From NCBI GenBank assembly GCA_031370675.1, contig JANMQT010000204.1, positions 1-28,227 of the forward strand: a stretch of DNA of 28,227 nt, given 5' to 3'. This document shows positions 1-7,532 of this stretch, piece by piece. The translations under genes and the position numbers were made by a program. The DNA is from SZAS-18 sp031370675. Lineage in GTDB: Bacteria; Verrucomicrobiota; Verrucomicrobiia; Chthoniobacterales; SZAS-18. The notes below the pieces were generated by a model that did no database searches, was not told the origin of the DNA, and worked only from the letters and a program-made list of their open reading frames with translations. Position 1 is the first letter of the stretch; the number at the start of each line of letters is the position of its first letter.

Positions 1-1
1 G

Positions 2-1423
2 AAGCTGGGGCTCGACCCCGCCAAGAAACGCTTTTCCTTTGAGCAGCTCTCCAAGCTCCCCGAGCTCGAGAAGATGGCGAAGGCCGTCCACCAGCTCCGC
101 GCCACCGAGGAAAAACCGGAGCTCGACCGCATGCAGCAGGAGGTCGAGAGCGTGTCCGGCCGGATCGGCCTCTTCATGTCGATCGCGCAGGGCTCGACGA
201 TGCTCGTGGTGCCGCCCAAGTTGAGCGCCAAGGAGCCGTGGGTCATCCCGCCGCAATTCGGGGTCTACTACCCGGAGAGCAGTTTCACCGCGGCGACGGA
301 AAAACTCCAGGCAATGGCCAAGGGATATCAGTCCGGCGACGGCTACAATTTCAGCCTGGGCGCGCGCAATCTCCGTTTCGCGCTCCGTGAGCTTTCGCCC
401 GCGATTTACCCGTCGGAAAGCGCCCTGGATCTCGAGTATTTTTACAATCATCTGGAGGCATTTTCGCGCGCGGCGTGGCTGTATCTGATCGGACTGATCA
501 GTCTCGGGATTTATGCCGCGCGGCCGGGCACCCCGAACGCGTTCAAGTGGATCGGGCTGGTCGCGGCGCTCGGTGGCCTCGTCTTTCACGCCGCCGGGAT
601 CACGCTCCGCTGCTTCATCGCCGGTCGCCCGCCCGTGACGAATATGTTTGAGTCGATCGTCTGGGTCGCCTTTGTCGCCATCCTGTTCGGTTTCTTCTTT
701 TTCCTGCGCTACCGCGCCGCGATGTACCTGCTTGCCGCCCTGCCGGTCGGCGCGCTCTGCCTCGCCCTCGTGCTGAACATCCCGATCGCGATGCCCGCCA
801 ACATCGATCCGCTGGTGCCGGTGTTGCGTGATAATTTCTGGCTGACGATTCACGTCCTCAGCATCACTGCGGGTTACGGCGCGTTCATGCTTGCGATGGC
901 GTTTGGCCACATCATTCTCTTCCGTTATGCGGTCTGGCCGGAGGCGACCCGCAAGGATGCGGCGCTCCATTTCTGGAACTACCGCATCATCCAGCTGGGC
1001 ACGCTGCTGCTGGCGGCGGGCACGATCCTTGGGGGCGTGTGGGCAAATTATTCGTGGGGCCGTTTCTGGGGCTGGGATCCCAAGGAAACCTGGGCGCTCA
1101 TCGCCCTGCTTTGCTATATCGTCGCCCTCCACGGCCGCATCGCCGGCTGGTGGAATCAATTCGGCCTCGCCATGGCCAGCTGCGTTTGTTACCTCGCCAT
1201 CCTGATGGCCTGGTACGGAGTCAATTTCGTGCTTGGCAAGGGCCTGCACAGCTACGGTTTCGGCATCGGCGGCGAAAGCTATGTCGCCGGCTTCCTCATC
1301 CTGGACGGACTCTTCCTTGCCTTCGCGGCTTATCGACATCTCGCCTCCGAACGCGCCCGCCTCGCGCGCCGCGCCGCCGATATCGCGGACGCCAAACCGC
1401 TGGACGATCCGGCGACGGCCTGA
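2..1423 (+). CDS. ccsA: Cytochrome c biogenesis protein CcsA-type (5' partial)
   Basis: This is the C-terminal 473 residues of a membrane protein whose frame is open to the left edge, so the true start lies outside the window. CcsA/ResC proteins belong to System II cytochrome c maturation, where they carry heme across the membrane and help attach it to apocytochromes. The signature tryptophan-rich heme-handling motif WGRFWGWDPKETW is encoded at 1055-1093. Conserved histidines lie before it in WLTIHVLS and after it in GKGLHSYGFG. About eight hydrophobic segments are visible in the last 330 residues. The first 140 or so visible residues are hydrophilic and probably extracytoplasmic, as in the large CcsA forms of Planctomycetes and Verrucomicrobia. 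dnaN follows on the same strand after 133 bases. The family call is firm; the full length is unknown. Confidence 0.9.
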   Translation, partial: KLGLDPAKKRFSFEQLSKLPELEKMAKAVHQLRATEEKPELDRMQQEVESVSGRIGLFMSIAQGSTMLVVPPKLSAKEPWVIPPQFGVYYPESSFTAATEKLQAMAKGYQSGDGYNFSLGARNLRFALRELSPAIYPSESALDLEYFYNHLEAFSRAAWLYLIGLISLGIYAARPGTPNAFKWIGLVAALGGLVFHAAGITLRCFIAGRPPVTNMFESIVWVAFVAILFGFFFFLRYRAAMYLLAALPVGALCLALVLNIPIAMPANIDPLVPVLRDNFWLTIHVLSITAGYGAFMLAMAFGHIILFRYAVWPEATRKDAALHFWNYRIIQLGTLLLAAGTILGGVWANYSWGRFWGWDPKETWALIALLCYIVALHGRIAGWWNQFGLAMASCVCYLAILMAWYGVNFVLGKGLHSYGFGIGGESYVAGFLILDGLFLAFAAYRHLASERARLARRAADIADAKPLDDPATA

Positions 1424-1556
1424 CGCGAAAAACCGCAACAGCTTGTATCCCGGCTTGACACTGACCGCCAAACATTGATTGGTGGGCAGCGGTCACGGCG
1501 CCGCGTCCTCCCCACGCGCCGGACCCGCCGGGACGTCTTCCCAAATCTCCGCCGCC

Positions 1557-2654
1557 ATGAAATTTACGCTCAGTCGCGACAAGCTTCTCGAAGGTCTCCA
1601 GCAGGTGCAAAGCGTGGTCAGCACCCGCACCACCCTCCCCATCCTTTCGAACATCCTGATCAAGGCCCAGAAAAACGGGCTGACGATGACCGCGACCGAC
1701 CTCGATGTCGGCGTGCAGGGCTTTATCGAGGCGGAAGTCGAGGCGATCGGCGGCAGCACGCTGCCCGCCAAGCGCTTCTTCAGCATCATCCGCGAGCTGC
1801 CGGCGAACGACGTGCGGATCGAGATCGACTCGAAGAACATCGCCAGCATTCGCAGCGGCCAGTATGTCTCGAAAATCGTCGGCCTGCCGGAGGATGAGTT
1901 CCCCCCGCTGCCGAAGTTCGACGAATCCCGCTCATTCACGCTCAAACAGACGGAGTTGAAGGATGGCTTGAAGCGCACAGCGTATGCGATCTCGACCGAC
2001 GAAACGCGGTACGTGCTCAACGGCGTGCTCTGCGCGTTCAAGGACAACAAGCTCACGCTCGTGGCGACCGACGGACGCCGCCTCGCGTTGATGGACATCG
2101 AGGCGGAAATCACGGCCGAGCAGGAGGTCTCGCTGATCGTGCCGGCCAAGGCGGTGAACGAACTGCAACGCCTGCTCAAGGACGAGGGAGAGGTGACGAT
2201 CAAGGTCGGGCAGAATCAAATCGCCTTTGAGTTGAACAGCGCACTGCTCGTTTCCAAGTTGATCGAGGGTAATTATCCGAACTACCGCCAAGTCATTCCC
2301 TCCGAGACCAAGGAGCGCGTCACGCTCGAACGGGAATCCTTCCACAACGCGGTCCGCCGCGTGGCGCTGCTCACGAGCGAGAAGTCGAACTCGATCAAGC
2401 TCGTGCTCACCAAGAACAATCTAGACGTGGTCGCCAATAGCCCGGAAATCGGCGAGGCCAAGGAAACCATTGCGGTGAAATACAGCGGCAAGGAATTCAC
2501 CATCGCTTTCAATCCCGAGCTGCTCATGGCGCCTTTGCGCAACCTGGTGGACGACGAAATCTACCTCGACCTCATCGACGAGATGAGCCCCGGCCTGATT
2601 CGGACGAAGGGCCCGTTCCTCTACGTGTTGATGCCGATGCGCATCAACTACTGA
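1557..2654 (+). CDS. dnaN: DNA polymerase III beta subunit (sliding clamp)
   Basis: A 365-residue beta clamp, the usual family length, which as a dimeric ring tethers DNA polymerase III to its template. The start at 1557 gives the classic N terminus MKFTLSRDKLLEGLQ. In-frame sequence upstream to 1479 is open but low in quality and family-atypical. Recognisable clamp segments are TLPILSNILI, ATDLDVG, ATDGRRLA, NYPNYRQVIP and the C-terminal VLMPMRINY, whose MPMR stretch forms part of the partner-binding pocket. No Shine-Dalgarno precedes the ATG; the leader ends in CCGCCGCC. dnaA, recF and gyrB are not adjacent, so this is not a standard dnaA-dnaN origin region. Its last 7 bases overlap the end of the convergent metalloprotease gene. 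Confidence 0.97.
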   Translation: MKFTLSRDKLLEGLQQVQSVVSTRTTLPILSNILIKAQKNGLTMTATDLDVGVQGFIEAEVEAIGGSTLPAKRFFSIIRELPANDVRIEIDSKNIASIRSGQYVSKIVGLPEDEFPPLPKFDESRSFTLKQTELKDGLKRTAYAISTDETRYVLNGVLCAFKDNKLTLVATDGRRLALMDIEAEITAEQEVSLIVPAKAVNELQRLLKDEGEVTIKVGQNQIAFELNSALLVSKLIEGNYPNYRQVIPSETKERVTLERESFHNAVRRVALLTSEKSNSIKLVLTKNNLDVVANSPEIGEAKETIAVKYSGKEFTIAFNPELLMAPLRNLVDDEIYLDLIDEMSPGLIRTKGPFLYVLMPMRINY

Positions 2655-3583
2655 CCCGCCCGATCCCGTGCACTTTCCCGCGACGGATCGATGGCATCGC
2701 GAATCGGCGCGAGCACTGCGCGATCGTTGAGGACCATCCGGCCCCCCTGCAGTTCAAGGCCGAGTTCGCGCCACAGCGCGACGAGATCGGGCGCGTAGGG
2801 CGCCGTGCCCATCTTCTCGTAAAGTTCGCGCAGCACCGGCACCCCGGTCGCCCGGTCCCCCACCTCGAAGGCCCGCAGCAGGGACCACTCGTTTTCGATC
2901 GTGCCGCCGGCGTGGACGATGGCGCGCAATGCGTCTTGCAGGCCCTGGCGATTGCCTGTGCGCTGGCGAATTTCGAGGTCGGCCAGCAGGCAGAAGAGCG
3001 CACCGCCCCAGTAGGTGCGACCCCAAGTCGGCGTGAAATCCAAACCGCGGTCACCCGCCAGCGGTAGCCCCTGCGGCACGCCTTCGACTAAATCCTTCCA
3101 CGCGTCCTCGGCGGAAATGATCCCGGCCCGCGCCCGGGCGATGGGCTCGACGTAGACCGAGAGGCCTTCCTCGATCCAATGATGCCGCTCCGCGACTGAC
3201 GGAAAGGCGAGATGGATCATCTCGTGCGTCATCATCCAGTCCTCCGCAAAATCATGCGCTGTGTTCGCCGCGCCGGCGGAGATGGTGATGTGCGGTCCGC
3301 GCCAGCCGGAAGCCCGTCCCGACCTCACGCCCCGACCGGCATGAAAGCCAATCCGGATTTCGACCTGCGGGACCGGATACTGTCCGTAATAAAGCGCCAC
3401 GGCCCCCGCGGCCGCCGAGACCCAGTCGAGCACGAGACGCCTTTGAGCCTCTTCGGGCGGGGTGACAAACACCACGTTGATGGTCGCACCCGCGACCAGA
3501 AGCTTTGCATCGGGAGCGGCGGCCGCGAGGCAGACGGGTGCGACACCGGCGATGGCCAGAAGAAGCAGGAAAAGCCGGGGCAT
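2648..3583 (-). CDS. Secreted zinc metalloprotease-like protein (HEXXH, gluzincin type)
   Basis: A 311-residue protein with an N-terminal signal peptide (MPRLF, a leucine-rich core, then a cleavage-like CLAAAAP). It carries HEMIH (H120, E121, H124) followed by HHWIEEGLS. This matches the gluzincin pattern of two zinc histidines, a catalytic glutamate and a downstream third ligand, here probably E139 before glycine. A periplasmic or secreted peptidase is therefore likely, but the substrate is unknown. The C-terminal half is helical and rich in leucine and arginine. The ATG at 3583 was chosen because the longer reading begins with TTG at 3601 and adds residues in front of a complete signal peptide. 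The gene is transcribed towards dnaN and overlaps its 3' end by 7 bases. No partner gene is obvious. The motif is clear; the family name is inferred. Confidence 0.75.
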   Translation of the reverse strand: MPRLFLLLLAIAGVAPVCLAAAAPDAKLLVAGATINVVFVTPPEEAQRRLVLDWVSAAAGAVALYYGQYPVPQVEIRIGFHAGRGVRSGRASGWRGPHITISAGAANTAHDFAEDWMMTHEMIHLAFPSVAERHHWIEEGLSVYVEPIARARAGIISAEDAWKDLVEGVPQGLPLAGDRGLDFTPTWGRTYWGGALFCLLADLEIRQRTGNRQGLQDALRAIVHAGGTIENEWSLLRAFEVGDRATGVPVLRELYEKMGTAPYAPDLVALWRELGLELQGGRMVLNDRAVLAPIRDAIDPSRESARDRAGQ

Positions 3584-3660
3584 TGCAGGGAATCGGGCCA
3601 ACCGGATCCATCCATCGTGGGGTTCGGGGCCGCGGGCAAGTCTTCGACCCGGGCTTTAGC

Positions 3661-3688
3661 TTGCAGGCGGGGGCGGGCGGGATATCGT
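3661..3688 (+). promoter_or_regulatory. Candidate promoter of tRNA-Leu
   Basis: TTGCAG (3661-3666) and TATCGT (3683-3688) resemble sigma-70 -35 and -10 boxes with 16 bases between them. They would place initiation about 8-10 bases before the mature tRNA end. The -10 box falls inside the loop of a perfect 8-bp inverted repeat. This is a weak consensus match, supported mainly by position. Confidence 0.3.
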
Positions 3689-3696
3689 GCCCGCCC
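3671..3696. repeat. Perfect 8-bp inverted repeat upstream of tRNA-Leu
   Basis: GGGCGGGC (3671-3678) and GCCCGCCC (3689-3696) are exact reverse complements around a 10-base spacer, GGGATATCGT. The repeat sits between the divergent metalloprotease and tRNA genes, 8 bases before the tRNA. No T tract follows on the plus strand, so a terminator is unlikely in that direction. It could be an operator or a hairpin in the metalloprotease leader. Confidence 0.5.
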
Positions 3697-3704
3697 ACAG
3701 TAAC

Positions 3705-3785
3705 GCGCACGTGGCGGAATGGCAGACGCGCACGGCTCAGAACCGTGTGAGGCAACTCGTGGAGGTTCGACTCCTCTCGTGCGCA
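3705..3785 (+). tRNA. tRNA-Leu (CAG anticodon)
   Basis: An 81-nt class II tRNA. The acceptor strands GCGCACG (3705-3711) and CGTGCGC (3778-3784) pair perfectly, with discriminator A at 3785. The anticodon arm CACGG-CTCAGAA-CCGTG (3731-3747) presents CAG at 3738-3740, which reads CUG leucine codons. The long variable arm (GAG/CTC stem around GCAA) is typical of leucine tRNAs. The T arm is GGAGG-TTCGACT-CCTCT at 3761-3777. The 3' CCA is not encoded; GTT follows. Confidence 0.95.
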
Positions 3786-3950
3786 GTTTCTCAGGGCTCG
3801 GTGGCTCGGCAGCAGGCACGAAACCGGTCGGGAAGCCGGTGTGTCTTGGGACAAAATTTCTGCCTCTTCTAGATTGGAAATTTTTGTTCAAACCACAGCC
3901 ACGTCGCACCGGCAAACTTGCCGGTCGCGCCGCGCAAGCTATGGACACGG

Positions 3951-4700
3951 ATGTCAGAACGCTGGCTCCTGATCGAAATCGGCAACACCCACGCGAAATT
4001 CGCGACGGGGTCCGCCGGCCGCATCGACCGCCACCGCCTCCGGATTGCCACCCGAGAACTCGACGCCGTCACGCTGGTCGGCGCCTGCGCCAGCTTCCGG
4101 TTTGACCGTGCCATCCTCTGTTCCGTCGTGCCGCGCGCTTCGCGGCTCCTCCGCCGTAGCTTTGGCTCCGCCCTCCTGGAAGTGTCCCCCTCCTGCAAAC
4201 TCGACTTCTCGCTCGCCGGGTATCGTCACCCCGCCACGATCGGGGCCGACCGCCTGGCAAATCTTGCCGGAGCGCTCGCCGCTGGCGTCAAACCGCCGCT
4301 CGTGGCTGTCGACGCCGGCACCGCCACGACCTTCGACGTACTGGATCGGAATCTTCGTTTTCGCGGCGGAGTCATCGCGCCGGGCCTGGCGATGTTCACC
4401 GACTATCTTCCCGCGCGTGCCGCGCAATTGCCAGCGATCAAAGCAAATCCCCGCCGACCGCCGGGGATCCTCGGCCGGTCCACCAGCGCGGCCATCCGGG
4501 CCGCCGCCGTGCATGGGTTTCGGGGCATGGCGCGTGAAATCCTTGGGAAAATCAGGACCGCGCTCGGCGTTTCGACCCTGCAGATCGTCGTGGCCGGCGG
4601 GGCCTCGGACTGGATTGGGACGGAAAAGGACGGCCGCATGACGCGGGATCCGGACCTGACTCTGCGCGGCATGCTGGCGATTGCGCAACGGAATGGTTAG
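3951..4700 (+). CDS. coaX: Type III pantothenate kinase
   Basis: A 249-residue ASKHA-fold kinase that phosphorylates pantothenate in the first step of coenzyme A synthesis. Family motifs appear in order: a phosphate-loop-like IEIGNTHAKF (residues 8-17), GADR (98-101, containing the expected catalytic aspartate D100), DAGTATTFD (121-129) and GGVIAPG (139-145). The first motif normally reads DxGNT, and here the aspartate is glutamate (E9). The ATG at 3951 gives the family-like N terminus MSERWLLIEIGNT; an upstream TTG at 3918 would add 11 unsupported residues. secG begins 76 bases downstream on the same strand, so co-transcription is possible. The leader has no Shine-Dalgarno. Confidence 0.92.
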   Translation: MSERWLLIEIGNTHAKFATGSAGRIDRHRLRIATRELDAVTLVGACASFRFDRAILCSVVPRASRLLRRSFGSALLEVSPSCKLDFSLAGYRHPATIGADRLANLAGALAAGVKPPLVAVDAGTATTFDVLDRNLRFRGGVIAPGLAMFTDYLPARAAQLPAIKANPRRPPGILGRSTSAAIRAAAVHGFRGMAREILGKIRTALGVSTLQIVVAGGASDWIGTEKDGRMTRDPDLTLRGMLAIAQRNG

Positions 4701-4776
4701 CGCGCGGTCGCAATCCCGATTTTACAAGCCGGCAATCCCATCCCATCTTACGCGCCCGCCGCCCCGTTGTCCGCCC

Positions 4777-5247
4777 ATGAACATCCTCATCAACCTTTGT
4801 CTCGGAATTCACATCCTGCTCTGCTTTCTGCTCGTGGTGGTCGTGCTGATGCAGCGCCCGAAGAACGAAGGGCTCGGTGCAGCATTCGGTGGTGGCATGA
4901 CCGAGAATATCTTCGGCGCCCGGACCACCGACGTGCTGCAACGGTTTACCAGTTACCTCGCCGGCGGCTTTTTCTTCCTCACCGTCCTCCTGGCCTTTCT
5001 CTATGCGAAGCAAAGCGTGGGCGGGACCGCCATTCAGAGCAAACTCCTGAGCATCCCCGCCGTCACGACGCCCGCCGCGACGCCGGCTGCATCGCCAGCG
5101 GCGAGCCCCGCTCCCGCCGCAGTCCCCGCCCCGTCGCCCGCCGCAATCGAAGCCGTGCCCGCCAAGCCAGCCGAATCACCTGCGGCCGTTCCCGCGGCGT
5201 CGCCGTCGACCTCCGAGGTCGCGCCGGCCGCCCCACCCGCGAAGTAA
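4777..5247 (+). CDS. secG: Preprotein translocase subunit SecG
   Basis: A 156-residue inner-membrane protein. SecG assists SecYE in protein export. The first 80 residues show the family layout: a transmembrane helix at about 3-24, the conserved loop LMQRPKNEGLGAAFGGG, then a second helix at about 58-76. Residues 85-156 form a low-complexity tail almost entirely of Ala, Pro, Ser and Val, repeating units such as PAASPA. This makes the protein roughly twice the minimal SecG length. The ATG at 4777 was chosen because it opens directly into helix 1; upstream in-frame sequence overlaps coaX. The start context is CCGCCC with no Shine-Dalgarno. Confidence 0.93.
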   Translation: MNILINLCLGIHILLCFLLVVVVLMQRPKNEGLGAAFGGGMTENIFGARTTDVLQRFTSYLAGGFFFLTVLLAFLYAKQSVGGTAIQSKLLSIPAVTTPAATPAASPAASPAPAAVPAPSPAAIEAVPAKPAESPAAVPAASPSTSEVAPAAPPAK

Positions 5248-5285
5248 GGGACAGGTGATTCGCGTCCTGCCGACGTTAACGAGCA

Positions 5286-5618
5286 CTACCACTTCGACAG
5301 CGGCTCGTGCGGATTCTTCAGCCACTTCTTGAGCAGAAAAGTGGCTTCCACTTGCGAGCAGTCGTCCGCGATGAAGACGTGATGCTGCACGTCGTCCACC
5401 CGAAGCGTGCGCTTCCGGTAAGTCACCGGCTTGATTAATTGTTTCCCGTTCACCTCGGCCATTTGATGCAGGCTCAAAATTTGCAGGCTCTCTTCGATGT
5501 CCGACTCTAGCAGGGCGGGCCAACCGCCGAGCAAGAGGCGCCGGGCCAGCGCGTCCGGTTGAGGTTCGGCGGGCGAGGCAACGTCACTCGGGGTCGATTC
5601 GTCAGCAAGGGAGATCAT
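5286..5618 (-). CDS. Conserved-looking hypothetical protein, 110 aa
   Basis: I do not recognise this protein. It is 110 residues, soluble, with an acidic and proline-rich first 25 residues. A compact remainder follows, with LLLGGWPALLESDIEESLQ and a charged C terminus ending KWLKNPHEPLSKW. There is no signal peptide or membrane segment. The ATG at 5618 is favoured over further upstream in-frame sequence, which is glycine/arginine-rich and looks like the shadow of the divergent OppA gene. It converges with secG (38-base gap) and diverges from the OppA-like gene. Protein-like composition and good codon use support a real gene; no function can be given. Confidence 0.65.
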   Translation of the reverse strand: MISLADESTPSDVASPAEPQPDALARRLLLGGWPALLESDIEESLQILSLHQMAEVNGKQLIKPVTYRKRTLRVDDVQHHVFIADDCSQVEATFLLKKWLKNPHEPLSKW

Positions 5619-5804
5619 GTTGGAAGAGGGTAGGCCGGTGGTCTGGGCTCGACAAGGCGCGATCAGTTTAAGCCGTTCCCGTGCCGCGTCCCGCCGTTTG
5701 ATTATCGCGGCGCCGCGATTGTCTATTTCGCCCCCGCCGCCCCCTGCCCTGCCCCGGGCCACCTCCGCGCTACCAATCGTTCCCCGACTCGCTATCCTCC
5801 CGCC

Positions 5805-7397
5805 GTGCTCCCGTTCCGCGCGCTCCGCCTCAGCCTGATCCTTCTCGCCCTCGCCGCGCTCACGGCCTGCGATCGCTCCGCCGCCGGCCGCGCCGATCTC
5901 GTCATTCTCAACGGCGCCGAGCCCGAGACGCTCGATCCGCATCTGATGACCGGCCAGCTAGAGCAGCGGCTCGCCTACGCGCTCTACGAGGGTCTGGTCT
6001 TCAACGACGAAGCCGGCGAGATCAAACCCGGGGTCGCCGAAACCTGGGAGATGTCACCCGACGGCCTCACCTACACGTTTCACCTCCGCCGCAACGCCGC
6101 CTGGTCCAATGGCGATCCGGTTACGGCGCACGATTTTGTCGCGTCGTGGAAGCGCGCGCTCGAGCCCGCGACGGCCGCGGAATACGCCGGCCAGCTGCAC
6201 TACATCAAGCATGCGAAGCCCTTCAACGAAGGCACGCTGAAGGATTTTTCGCAGGTGGGGATTCGCGCCGCGGATGACTACACCGTTGTCGTGACGCTGG
6301 AAAATCCCACGCCGTTTTTCATCGGGCTGTGCGCGACTACGCCGTTGCTGCCGGTGCATGCGACCGCCATCGCCGCGAAGGACGGCGCCTGGATGCGACC
6401 CGGGAAAATGATCAGCAACGGTGCGTATGAACTCGCCGCGTGGCGTTTGAACGACCGGATTCGCCTGCGCAGGAACCCGCGGTATTGGGCGAAAGACGGC
6501 GTCAAGATGGAAACGATCGACGTTCTCCCCATCAACCGCCCGAACACCGCCCTGAATTTCTACGGTTCGGGCCAGGCCGACGTCATCATCGACAAATTCC
6601 TGACACCGGTCGGCCTGCTGTCGGAGCTCAAGAAACGGCCTGACTTCCATTCCGGACCATTTCTCGGCGTGCTCTTTGTGCGCTTCAATGTCCTGCGCAA
6701 ACCCTTCAACGATTCCCGCGTCCGTCTCGCCTTCGCGTACGCCATCGACCGCAAGGAGATTTGCGAAAAAATCCTGAAGGCGGGTGAGCTGCCCGCATTT
6801 TCCATGACGCCGCCGGGCACGGGCGGATATGCGCCGCCGCGCGGGGTTTCCTTTGACGAGGACCGCGCGCAGCTGCTGCTCGCGGCGGCGGGTTACCCGG
6901 GCGGAAAGGGCTTCCCGCCGGTAAGCTATCTCTACAATGAGGGCGACCTGAGCGCGGCGGTCGCGGTGGAACTGCAGGCGATGTTCAAGCGCGTGCTCAA
7001 CGTGCAGGTCAACCTGCGACCGATGGAGAACAAGGTGTATCAAAACACGATGAGCCAGATTGACTACGATCTCTGCCGCTCGAGCTGGATCGGCGATTAC
7101 AACGATCCGAACACGTTTCTCGATCTCTTCCTCACCGGCGCCGGCAACAATCGCACCGGCTGGGGCAATCCCAATTACGACAAGCTCATCGGCGAGGCCG
7201 CCGCGGAACTCGACATCGAAAAACGTCACGCCATCTTCCGACGCGCGGAACAGCTCCTCATCAGCGAAGGCGCGCCGGTCGCGCCGATTCATTTCTACGT
7301 CGGCGTCCAGATGTACGACGCCGATCGCCTCGGCGGCCTTCAGGCCAACCTCCTCGACGAACACCCGTTCAAGAGCATGTATTGGAAGAAGAAGTAG
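5805..7397 (+). CDS. Oligopeptide ABC transporter substrate-binding lipoprotein (OppA-like)
   Basis: A 530-residue SBP_bac_5 family protein. The N terminus is a lipoprotein signal with lipobox LTAC (lipidated Cys22). The mature part begins with the family hallmark NGAEPETLDPHL and continues with ETWEMSPDGLTYTFHLRRNAAWSNGDPVTAHDF, split over positions about 75-110. Such proteins capture peptides in the periplasm for an ABC permease. No permease or ATPase gene is adjacent, so it either serves a transporter encoded elsewhere or has another role. The start is GTG at 5805, the only codon that supplies the full signal peptide. It has no Shine-Dalgarno and a CCTCCCGCC leader. A strong hairpin terminator follows. 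Confidence 0.9.
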   Translation: MLPFRALRLSLILLALAALTACDRSAAGRADLVILNGAEPETLDPHLMTGQLEQRLAYALYEGLVFNDEAGEIKPGVAETWEMSPDGLTYTFHLRRNAAWSNGDPVTAHDFVASWKRALEPATAAEYAGQLHYIKHAKPFNEGTLKDFSQVGIRAADDYTVVVTLENPTPFFIGLCATTPLLPVHATAIAAKDGAWMRPGKMISNGAYELAAWRLNDRIRLRRNPRYWAKDGVKMETIDVLPINRPNTALNFYGSGQADVIIDKFLTPVGLLSELKKRPDFHSGPFLGVLFVRFNVLRKPFNDSRVRLAFAYAIDRKEICEKILKAGELPAFSMTPPGTGGYAPPRGVSFDEDRAQLLLAAAGYPGGKGFPPVSYLYNEGDLSAAVAVELQAMFKRVLNVQVNLRPMENKVYQNTMSQIDYDLCRSSWIGDYNDPNTFLDLFLTGAGNNRTGWGNPNYDKLIGEAAAELDIEKRHAIFRRAEQLLISEGAPVAPIHFYVGVQMYDADRLGGLQANLLDEHPFKSMYWKKK

Positions 7398-7449
7398 GGC
7401 GGAAGTCGACGGTCGCGGGGATTCACGTGGGCGGGGTAACTCGGGTGGT

Positions 7450-7504
7450 TCGGGTTGTCCTCAACCCGATGATTCTTGGGCGGCAAAGCCGCCATTTCTT
7501 TTCT
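7450..7504 (+). terminator. Tandem hairpins with T-rich tail after the OppA-like gene
   Basis: The first hairpin, TCGGGTTG/CAACCCGA (7450-7469), is a perfect 8-bp stem with a TCCT loop. The second, GGCGGC-AAA-GCCGCC (7479-7493), is a perfect 6-bp GC stem followed by ATTTCTTTTCT. The second is a convincing Rho-independent terminator for the OppA-like gene. It lies before the convergent Nif3-family gene ending at 7533. Confidence 0.7.
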
Positions 7505-7532
7505 GCCATCGCGTCGGGACGACGCGAACGAC

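Noticed and set aside
3845..3874. Possible coaX promoter, TTGGGA with TAGATT 18 bases later
   Set aside because: The -35 match is poor and the spacing is long; too weak to list as a feature.
3705..3950. tRNA-Leu as an integration site for a mobile element
   Set aside because: No integrase gene, no direct repeat of the tRNA 3' end, and housekeeping genes on both sides.
5085..5244. Alanine/proline tandem coding repeats in secG as a separate repeat element or frameshift
   Set aside because: The reading frame is continuous and low-complexity Ala/Pro tails on SecG-type proteins are plausible; no extra gene is needed.
6054..7364. 436-residue minus-strand frame opposite the OppA-like gene
   Set aside because: It is a shadow of a clearly recognised gene, rich in Arg, Val, Glu and Ala as expected of GC-rich antisense frames.
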